The notes beneath the pieces were generated by a model. It did no database searches and was not told the origin of the DNA. It saw nothing but the letters and a program-made list of their open reading frames with translations. The translations under genes were made by a program, and so were the position numbers. Positions 17,496 through 24,199 of a DNA stretch of 64,000 nucleotides are shown piece by piece (positions within the stretch are counted from its first letter, which is position 1; the number at the start of each line of letters is the position of its first letter). This DNA is from an uncultured Rhodoferax sp. (GTDB taxonomy: Bacteria > Pseudomonadota > Gammaproteobacteria > Burkholderiales > Burkholderiaceae_C), in contig NZ_CAMIHB010000013.1 of the NCBI RefSeq assembly GCF_946221635.1, forward strand, positions 47,364-111,363, given 5' to 3'.

Positions 17496-18599
17496 TCAAA
17501 CCAAACTCGCCAACGCCGCCGGCGAAAAATCCGACAGCTCATCCATGCGCCCGTCGCGCACCTTCAGCGCCCAGTCCGGGTCGCTGATCAGGGCGCGGCC
17601 CACGGCCACGAGGTCGAAGTCACCACGGTCGAAGCGGCGCAGCAGCTCGTCCAGCGACGCGGGCTTGGAGCTTTCGCCGCCAAAGGCTGCGATGAACTCG
17701 CCGCTCAGGCCGACCGAGCCCACGGTGATGGTGGGGCGGCCGGTGAGCTTCTTGGCCCAGCCGGCAAAGTTCAAGTCCGAGCCGTCAAACTCCGGCTCCC
17801 AGAAGCGGCGTTGCGAACAGTGGAAGATGTCGGCGCCCGCGTCGGCCAGGGGCTGCAACCAGGCGGCCATCTCGTCGGGCGTTTGCGCCATGCGCACGCT
17901 GTAGTCCTGTTGCTTCCATTGAGAGAGGCGAATGATGACCGGGTAGTCGGGCCCGACTTCGGCGCGCACGGCTTTCAAGATGTCCGCCGCAAAGCGTCCA
18001 CGCGCCACCAGGTCGCTGCCGCCAAAGCGGTCGTCGCGCTGGTTGGTGCCATTCCAGAAGAACTGGTCGATCAGGTAACCATGGGCGCCGTGCAGTTCGA
18101 TGCAGTCAAAGCCCAGGCGCTTGGCGGCGCCCGCGGCCTTGGCGAAGGCCGCGATGGTGTCGGCGATGTCCGAATCGCTCATGGGCGCGCCAAACGTCTT
18201 GCCGGGGCGCGACAGACCGGAGGGTGAATCCACGGGGGGTGGTGCGGTCCAGGTGGTGCGCGGGTTGCGCGCTGCGCCCACATGCCAAAGCTGGGGCGCC
18301 ATCACGCCACCGGCCTGGTGCACGGTGTTGATGACATGCTGCCAGCCGGCCAGCGCGTCGTCCCCCCAGAAGCGGGGCACATCGGGGTCGTTGGCAGACG
18401 AGGGGCGCTGCACCACGGTGCCTTCGGACACGATGAGGCCGACGGCAGAAGCGGCGCGCTTGCGGTAATACTCACTCACCTGCGCCGTGGGTACGCCGCC
18501 CGGTGAAAACGAACGCGTCATGGGAGCCATGACAATGCGGTTGGCGAGCTTCAGGCCCTTGAATTCAAAGGGCTGGAACAGAGGAGCAGCGTGGGACAT
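17496..18599 (-). CDS. Old Yellow Enzyme family NADH:flavin oxidoreductase (NemA-like)
   Basis: An FMN-dependent ene-reductase of 367 residues, starting at ATG 18599 (MSHAAPLF). Motifs include the FMN-binding start NRIVMAPMTRS, the substrate-binding HGAHGYLIDQFFWNGTNQR and the phosphate-binding TVGSVGLS with VAVGRALISDPDW. Classical OYEs reduce activated alkenes, N-ethylmaleimide or nitrate esters. The family usually has a His-His or His-Asn substrate pair; LHGAHG fits the downstream part but I cannot assign both residues with certainty. It is divergent from pbpC with about 20 bp between starts if the TTG start of pbpC is right. Confidence 0.93.
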   Translation of the reverse strand: MSHAAPLFQPFEFKGLKLANRIVMAPMTRSFSPGGVPTAQVSEYYRKRAASAVGLIVSEGTVVQRPSSANDPDVPRFWGDDALAGWQHVINTVHQAGGVMAPQLWHVGAARNPRTTWTAPPPVDSPSGLSRPGKTFGAPMSDSDIADTIAAFAKAAGAAKRLGFDCIELHGAHGYLIDQFFWNGTNQRDDRFGGSDLVARGRFAADILKAVRAEVGPDYPVIIRLSQWKQQDYSVRMAQTPDEMAAWLQPLADAGADIFHCSQRRFWEPEFDGSDLNFAGWAKKLTGRPTITVGSVGLSGEFIAAFGGESSKPASLDELLRRFDRGDFDLVAVGRALISDPDWALKVRDGRMDELSDFSPAALASLV

Positions 18600-18618
18600 A
18601 CAGACAGGGACGGATAAG

Positions 18619-20925
18619 TTGCAGGACAAACCAGTTTACGGGGCCCGGGCCGACCAAGACGGCCCTGGGGTCACCAAGGCTACAGCCGGCGCCTGGGCGC
18701 AGGGCCGATCACGCCTGCGTCGTCCAGCCCAGCTGATTGCTACATTTTTGCTAGCTGCTGGCGCATATTCCACCTGGGCCGCAAGCACTTTTGAGCAAAC
18801 AAAGGCGGCGTTTCAGCCCTCCGACACACTCATCCTGTCGCGCGAGGGCGAGCTGCTGCACCGCCTGCGCACCGATGCCAGCGTGCGCCGTGGGCAATGG
18901 GTGGCGCTGGCGGATGTGTCGGCCGCGCTGCGCACAGCCCTGGTCTTGAGCGAGGACAAGCGCTTTTACGAGCACAGCGGGGTGGACTGGCGCGCCGTGT
19001 CCGCCGCCGCCTGGGGCAATCTGTGGAACACCAAAACGCGCGGCGCCTCCACCATCACCATGCAGCTCGCCGGACTGCTGGATGAGGACCTCAGACGCGG
19101 CAGCGGTGGGCGCAGCGTGGTGCAGAAGCTGGGCCAGACCTTCTCCGCCCAGAGCCTGGAGCGCAACTGGCGCAAGGACCAGATCCTGGAGGCCTACCTC
19201 AACCTGGTGCCCTTTCGGGGCGAGCTGGTGGGCATCGACGCGCTGAGCCGCACGCTGTTTGGCAAGGCCGCCCACGGCCTGGACGCACGCGAGGCCGCCA
19301 TTGCCGCCGCGCTGGTGCGCGCGCCCAACGCCAACGAAGCGCAGGTGGCCCAGCGCGCCTGCAGCGTGCTGCGCAGCCTGGAAGACGCCAACGCCAACTG
19401 CACGGCGCTGGACCTGCTCACCAGCGGCGCGCTGCGTCGGCGCGACTACGCTGCCAGCGAGGGCGTAGCGCCCCACGTGGCGCGCCAGCTCACCGCCAGC
19501 AAGACCGCCACAGGCCAAGCCACCAGTATCCGCAGCACCCTGCGCGCGCCGCTGCAGCGCTTTGCGGTGCAGACGCTGCAGACCCATCTGCGCGAACTCG
19601 CGGGTCGCCATGTGGAAGACGCCGCCCTGCTGGTGCTGGACAACGCCACGGGCGAGGTGCTGGCCTGGGTGGGCTCCAGCGGGCCGCTGAGCCAGGCCGC
19701 CGATGTGGACGCCGTGACCGCGCTACGCCAGCCTGGCTCCACGCTCAAGCCCTTTCTCTACGGGCAGGCCATCGCCGAGCGGCGCATCACTGCGGCCTCG
19801 CTGCTGGAGGACTCGGCTGCGCAGATCCAGACCACGGGCGGCCTCTACATCCCGCAGAACTACGACCGCCACTTCAAGGGCTGGGTATCCGCGCGCACGG
19901 CGCTGGGCGCCTCGCTCAACGTGCCCGCCGTACGCACGCTGGTCATGGTCACGCCCGATGCCTTCCAGAAGCAGTTGCTGCGCCTGGGCCTGCCGCTCAA
20001 GGAAAGCGGTGACTACTACGGCTACAGCCTGGCCCTGGGCAGCGCCGAGGTCTCGCTGCTGCACCTCACCAACGCCTACCGCGCCCTGGCCAATGGCGGG
20101 CGCGCCAGCCCCACCCGCCTGCTACCCGGCAAAGCTGCGCCCGCCACGCAGGCGCTGGATGCGCGCGCCGCCTTCATCGTGGGCGACATCCTCAGCGACC
20201 CGCTGGCGCGCGCCCGCACCTTCGGCACCGACAGCGTGCTGGCCACGCGGTTCTGGACAGCCGTGAAAACCGGCACCAGCAAGGACATGCGCGACAACTG
20301 GGCCGTGGGCTGGTCGCAGCGTTACACCGTGGGCGTGTGGGTGGGCAATGCCAGTGGCGCGCCCATGTGGGACGTGAGCGGCACCACGGGTGCGGCGCCC
20401 ATCTGGGCGGCGGTCATGCACTTTTTGCACCACAAGCACACCAGCCGCGCGCCACAAATGCCACCAGGCCTGGTGCAAAAGCCGGTGCAGTTCGCCAGCA
20501 CCAGCCAGGCCGACGGACTGGAGGCGGCGCGCAACGAATGGTTCATCGCCGGCACGGAGCAGCCTCGATTTGCTATGGATTCAGGAGCTGCTCGCGCAGC
20601 ATCCACGGGGGCCAGAGGCCAAAAAGACTCACAAACACCGACAGCACGCATCACCGCCCCCACCGACGGCACCATCATCGCCCTGGACCCCGACATTCCG
20701 CCCAACCGGCAGCGCCTGACCCTGCAGGCCGAGGGCCGCAAGCTGCACTGGCGCATCGACGGCAAGCCGCTGGCCCAGGGCTCCAGCGCCCTGTGGCTGC
20801 CCTGGCCCGGCCGCCACCGCATCCAGCTCAGCGACGCCAAGGGCCAGGTGCTGGACGAGGTGCGCATTGAAGTGCGCGGCGCCGGCGTGAAGACACCCAC
20901 TGCCCCTCCACTGCCCCGACAATAA
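18619..20925 (+). CDS. pbpC: Penicillin-binding protein 1C
   Basis: A bifunctional peptidoglycan glycosyltransferase/transpeptidase anchored in the inner membrane. From TTG 18619 it is 768 residues, the length of Escherichia coli PbpC. The start is uncertain, because the frame is open upstream and overlaps the divergent gene. A membrane anchor lies at about residues 38-58. The glycosyltransferase domain contains LSEDKRFYEHSGVDW. The transpeptidase has S374-T-L-K377 and K550-T-G-T, and a BiPBP_C domain lies at the C-terminus. Two interspersed repeat copies are translated in frame: one encodes most of the anchor (about 41-58), the other the linker before the C-terminal domain (652-669). The macroglobulin partner gene lies upstream, not adjacent. 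Confidence 0.93.
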   Translation: MQDKPVYGARADQDGPGVTKATAGAWAQGRSRLRRPAQLIATFLLAAGAYSTWAASTFEQTKAAFQPSDTLILSREGELLHRLRTDASVRRGQWVALADVSAALRTALVLSEDKRFYEHSGVDWRAVSAAAWGNLWNTKTRGASTITMQLAGLLDEDLRRGSGGRSVVQKLGQTFSAQSLERNWRKDQILEAYLNLVPFRGELVGIDALSRTLFGKAAHGLDAREAAIAAALVRAPNANEAQVAQRACSVLRSLEDANANCTALDLLTSGALRRRDYAASEGVAPHVARQLTASKTATGQATSIRSTLRAPLQRFAVQTLQTHLRELAGRHVEDAALLVLDNATGEVLAWVGSSGPLSQAADVDAVTALRQPGSTLKPFLYGQAIAERRITAASLLEDSAAQIQTTGGLYIPQNYDRHFKGWVSARTALGASLNVPAVRTLVMVTPDAFQKQLLRLGLPLKESGDYYGYSLALGSAEVSLLHLTNAYRALANGGRASPTRLLPGKAAPATQALDARAAFIVGDILSDPLARARTFGTDSVLATRFWTAVKTGTSKDMRDNWAVGWSQRYTVGVWVGNASGAPMWDVSGTTGAAPIWAAVMHFLHHKHTSRAPQMPPGLVQKPVQFASTSQADGLEAARNEWFIAGTEQPRFAMDSGAARAASTGARGQKDSQTPTARITAPTDGTIIALDPDIPPNRQRLTLQAEGRKLHWRIDGKPLAQGSSALWLPWPGRHRIQLSDAKGQVLDEVRIEVRGAGVKTPTAPPLPRQ
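18739..18792 (+). repeat. Interspersed repeat copy R2, in frame inside pbpC
   Basis: GCTAC-N7-CTAGC is followed by TGCTGGCGCATATTCCACC and a diverged GGGCC end. It encodes the hydrophobic run of the PbpC membrane anchor. It is more degenerate in its second half than the other copies. Confidence 0.6.
20572..20626 (+). repeat. Interspersed repeat copy R3, in frame inside pbpC
   Basis: GCTAT-N7-GGAGC, TGCTCGCGCA, then CCACGGGGGCCAGAGGCC and AAAAA match the family over the full length. It is translated as the linker FAMDSGAARAASTGARGQK between the transpeptidase and the C-terminal domain. Confidence 0.8.
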
Positions 20926-20929
20926 GCCC

Positions 20930-21694
20930 ATGCCACCCTCCTCCCGCCCGCCCCGTGCCTTCCGCATCAGCCGCTCCGCGGCGCTCATCCGCATCCAGCG
21001 TGAGCTGGAGCAAGGCGCCTATCCGCGCCTGCAGATGGCGCTCATCGTCGCCATCACTGGCGGTGCGGGCTGGGTCGCCTCGGCGCTGCTGCTGCACCGG
21101 GGCATGCTGGGCATGGCCACGCGCTACCCGCTGGCCCTGGGCGTGGCTTACCTGGTCTTTCTGGGGCTGCTGTGGCTGTGGCTGCGGACCTCGGCATCGG
21201 ATTACGACGCGCCCGACCTCTCCGACGCCGCCGATGTAGCCGACATGCTCGACACCGCACTGCCACGCACCGGCCTGCGCGGTGGCGCGCAGCAACCCGT
21301 GGCACTGCACGACCAGCCCACCGAGCTGCCCTCGCTGGGCGACGGAGCCAAGTCGGTGGGCGACGCTCTGGGCTCCGTGGGCGATGCCGACGAGTTCGCC
21401 ATTCCGCTGCTGGCCATCGTGCTGGCTGCGGGTCTGGCGCTGGCCTCGCTCTATGTGGTCTACATGGCGCCGGCCCTGCTGGCCGAGCTGCTGCTCGACG
21501 GTGTGCTGTCCTACTCGCTGTACCGCCATCTGCGCCGTGGCGACAGCGCACACTGGCTCAGCACGGCGGTGCGCCGCACGCTGCTGCCATTTGCGCTCAC
21601 GGCGGTGTTTGTGGCGCTGGTGGGGGCGGGCCTGAGCGCCTATGCCCCCGGCGCCCACACCCTGGGCCAGGCCCTGCAAGCGGCCAACCACTGA
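20930..21694 (+). CDS. Predicted inner-membrane protein, unknown function
   Basis: The product is 254 residues, starting 4 bp after pbpC and so co-transcribed. Hydrophobic segments lie at about 36-58 and 64-86 (PLALGVAYLVFLGLLWLWL), 160-185 (LLAIVLAAGLALASLYVVYM), and near the C-terminus (LLPFALTAVFVALVGAGLSA). A central soluble loop of about 60 residues is acidic and contains a GDGAKSVGDALGSVGDADEF repeat-like stretch. No family name is recognized. Its position suggests a cell-envelope role alongside PbpC, which is inference. Confidence 0.7.
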   Translation: MPPSSRPPRAFRISRSAALIRIQRELEQGAYPRLQMALIVAITGGAGWVASALLLHRGMLGMATRYPLALGVAYLVFLGLLWLWLRTSASDYDAPDLSDAADVADMLDTALPRTGLRGGAQQPVALHDQPTELPSLGDGAKSVGDALGSVGDADEFAIPLLAIVLAAGLALASLYVVYMAPALLAELLLDGVLSYSLYRHLRRGDSAHWLSTAVRRTLLPFALTAVFVALVGAGLSAYAPGAHTLGQALQAANH

Positions 21695-21705
21695 AGCCGC
21701 AGCCC

Positions 21706-22266
21706 ATGCCCGCGCCCACCACTGGCTTTGCCCTGTTTGCCACGGCGCTGGGCCATTGCGGCATCGCCTGGGGCCCGCGCGGCCTGACCGGCGTGCAACT
21801 GCCCGAAGCGGATGCTGCGACCACCCGACTGCGCATGCAGGCCCGCTTTGCGCGTACGCCCGAACTGCCTCCGCCGCCCGAGGTGCAGATGGCCGTGGCT
21901 GCCATCAGCGCGCTGCTGGCCGGACAACCCACCGAGCCGCGCGACCTGGGCCACCTGGTACTGGACATGGAGGGCGTGCCGCCCTTTCACCAGCGCGTCT
22001 ACGCCCTGGCGCGGCAAATCCCGCCCGGCGAAACCGTAACGTATGGTGAACTGGCACGCCAGTTGGGTGAGCCCGGCGCAGCCCGCGCTGTCGGCCAGGC
22101 ACTGGGCGCCAACCCCTTTGCGCCCGTGGTGCCCTGCCACCGCATCCTGGCCGCGCACAGCGGCAGCGGCGGTTTCTCGGCCCCTGGTGGGGTAGACACG
22201 AAGCTGCGCATGCTGCTGGCCGAGCGCGCCCGCTTCGGCGGGCCGGGTCTGTTTGACACGCTGTAG
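21706..22266 (+). CDS. ogt: Methylated-DNA--protein-cysteine methyltransferase
   Basis: A suicide DNA repair protein that transfers alkyl groups from O6-alkylguanine to its own cysteine. It has 186 residues from ATG 21706. The acceptor motif PCHR is intact in APVVPCHRILA. The upstream HTH part reads IPPGETVTYGELARQLGEPG then AARAVGQALGANP, as in the Ogt/MGMT family. The N-terminal ribonuclease-like domain is weakly conserved, as usual. It follows the membrane protein gene by 11 bp, so it is the last gene of the pbpC transcription unit. Confidence 0.95.
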   Translation: MPAPTTGFALFATALGHCGIAWGPRGLTGVQLPEADAATTRLRMQARFARTPELPPPPEVQMAVAAISALLAGQPTEPRDLGHLVLDMEGVPPFHQRVYALARQIPPGETVTYGELARQLGEPGAARAVGQALGANPFAPVVPCHRILAAHSGSGGFSAPGGVDTKLRMLLAERARFGGPGLFDTL

Positions 22267-22275
22267 CCCCCGCGC

Positions 22276-22290
22276 CGGGTGCAACACCCG
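22276..22290. terminator. Short hairpin after ogt
   Basis: CGGGTG-CAA-CACCCG forms a perfect 6-bp stem 10 bp after the ogt stop. It lacks a T-tract, so termination is possible but weakly supported. Confidence 0.4.
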
Positions 22291-22383
22291 TCAACCATTG
22301 CTTGCACAAAAGCGCAAACGCTTTACACGCCGCTTACCTCTGGGGTGGAGCATCAAGACTCCTCCACTTCCATAGGCAGTTGT

Positions 22384-22821
22384 ATGAAATCCAAAGCCAT
22401 TGTGTGCGCCGTTGTCATCGCCAGCCTGGGGCTTGGCTCCGCGGCGCAGACGAAGGACTGGGGCGGCCGCGGGCCGGATGACGAACGCTGGAGCCAGCAG
22501 GACCGTGGCCGCCACGACAACGGGCGCGGGCACGACCGCGATGAGCGTTGGGACGACCGGCACGACGAGCGCCGCGATGACCGCTGGGACCACGGGCGTT
22601 GGGACGGCCACCCGGTCTACTACGGCGCCCGCGGGCCCGAGTTCCGCCGGGGTGGCTATATCCCCTACGAGTACCGCCGCCCCATCTACGTGGTGAACAA
22701 CTATTACGGCCACCACCTGCCCGTGCCGCCGCGCGGCCACCAGTGGGTGCAGGTGGGCGCGGACTATGTGCTGATCGCGATCGCCACCGGCATCATCGCG
22801 CAGATCATTTTGAACCAGTGA
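22384..22821 (+). CDS. RcnB-like periplasmic protein
   Basis: The product is 145 residues with a signal peptide (AIVCAVVIASLGLGSAAQ) starting at ATG 22384. A very charged Asp/Arg/His-rich segment follows (residues about 25-75, with repeated DRDERWDDR-type units). The end has the RcnB-family pattern RGHQWVQVGADYVLIAIATG with a final hydrophobic helix. RcnB in Escherichia coli is linked to nickel/cobalt homeostasis, but many relatives have no proven metal role. The stop lies inside the convergent DUF3999 gene (17-bp overlap). It has its own 117-bp upstream gap. Confidence 0.8.
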   Translation: MKSKAIVCAVVIASLGLGSAAQTKDWGGRGPDDERWSQQDRGRHDNGRGHDRDERWDDRHDERRDDRWDHGRWDGHPVYYGARGPEFRRGGYIPYEYRRPIYVVNNYYGHHLPVPPRGHQWVQVGADYVLIAIATGIIAQIILNQ

Positions 22822-24199
22822 TCTGGCGCAGCAGGCCATAGGCCACCGCACCCAACAGCAGCACACCGGCCAGCAATACCAGCCACAGCAGGGCCGCGCG
22901 CGGGTTCACACCGTCCGGCAGCAAGGCCGCCGCCCAGAGCTGGGGGGCGTCGGGCGGGTCGGCGCGCAGCTGCTTGACCGCGGCAGCGGGCAGCTCCGCC
23001 AGCCGCGCCGGCGATACCGCCCCCAGCACCTCGGCGTCCACCGCGGCCGGGGTTGTATTGGCGCGCCCCACGGCCAGCGTGTACGGCCCGGGCCCCGAGG
23101 CCAGCAGCGCCAGCTGCAGCGGCGCAAATTCCACCGCAACCTGCAGCCCGCCCGCAGGCAAGGGCTGGCCATTGCTGGACTCCACCCGCAACGCGCGCAA
23201 GGATGGCCCCAACAGCGGCAGCGCCGGGTTGCTGCTGCCTTGCCCCACGGTATCGAGCCGGTAGACCACGGTGGATGCCAGCGTGCGCCAGGGCTGGGCC
23301 ATGTCGCTGCGGCCCGAGATGCGCACCGGCACCAGGGTGTTGTCCTGCGCCGCCTGCACATGCAAGGCTGCCAGCGGTGTCGCAAAGGGCAGGTTCCAGA
23401 CCAGGCCCAGCCCATCGGCATGCCCCGCAGGCAGGTTGGCGCGCACATGCGCGGACGGTGGGCTGATCCCAGCCACCAGACCGGTGAAGCCCAGCAGGCG
23501 CACACCATCCTGCCCGGCCCAGCTCAGGCGCAGGTAATGGTCGCGCAGGTTCGCTGTCAGTGGCAGCTCCAGCAAGAGGTTGCTGGGCGCATCGGCGCCG
23601 TCAAAGCGGAACACCGGCCCCTTCACAGGCAGGGTGTCCCAGTCCTTCAGATTGGTGCTGCGCTCCAGGCGCAGGTGCACCAGGGTGTTGCGCGGCAGCT
23701 CGGCCTGCAGCTGCAGGGCCGACAGCGTGTGCTGCTCGGCCCGCGTGTCAAACAGCGCGGCCTGCAGGGGCTGCGCATCCGCGGGCGCAGCGGCGCCGCT
23801 CTTGACCGACTCCCAACGCACCCAGGCACTCCCCTCCGTGCCCACCCGCACCTGCACCGCGCCACGCGCCAGCGGCGCACCCGCCGGACTGGCATACAGG
23901 GGGTAGGCCGGGTAGCTGCGCGTCTGCACGGCGGGGGCATTGCGCTCCAGGTCGGCAGGGCGCAGCAGCGCATAGGGCACGACCGCACCGTCCGCATTGA
24001 ACACGCGCACATCGTGTGCCGCCGCACTTTGCATGCGCAGCAGCGCCTCCACCGGCAGCTCCACCCGCGCCAGGCTCGCGCCCTGTGGCAGCACCAGCGA
24101 GCCGCGCCAGGCAAATTCGTCGGGCGACAGGGGCTCCTGCGCCGCCAGTGCGCCAGCCCCCAAAGCCAGCGCGGCCGCTACCATCCAGAGCGTTTTCAT
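22805..24199 (-). CDS. DUF3999 family membrane-anchored protein
   Basis: The product is 464 residues. It has a signal peptide (ALALGAGALAAQ), a large periplasmic beta-rich region that includes a WRGSLVLPQGASLARVELP opening, and a single C-terminal transmembrane helix (ALLWLVLLAGVLLLGAVAYG) with a short basic tail, matching the DUF3999 layout. Its start overlaps the stop of the DUF2339 gene in an ATGA (24196-24199). The DUF2339-DUF3999 pair recurs in proteobacteria and probably forms one envelope complex, but no biochemical function is known to me. Confidence 0.85.
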   Translation of the reverse strand: MKTLWMVAAALALGAGALAAQEPLSPDEFAWRGSLVLPQGASLARVELPVEALLRMQSAAAHDVRVFNADGAVVPYALLRPADLERNAPAVQTRSYPAYPLYASPAGAPLARGAVQVRVGTEGSAWVRWESVKSGAAAPADAQPLQAALFDTRAEQHTLSALQLQAELPRNTLVHLRLERSTNLKDWDTLPVKGPVFRFDGADAPSNLLLELPLTANLRDHYLRLSWAGQDGVRLLGFTGLVAGISPPSAHVRANLPAGHADGLGLVWNLPFATPLAALHVQAAQDNTLVPVRISGRSDMAQPWRTLASTVVYRLDTVGQGSSNPALPLLGPSLRALRVESSNGQPLPAGGLQVAVEFAPLQLALLASGPGPYTLAVGRANTTPAAVDAEVLGAVSPARLAELPAAAVKQLRADPPDAPQLWAAALLPDGVNPRAALLWLVLLAGVLLLGAVAYGLLRQITGSK

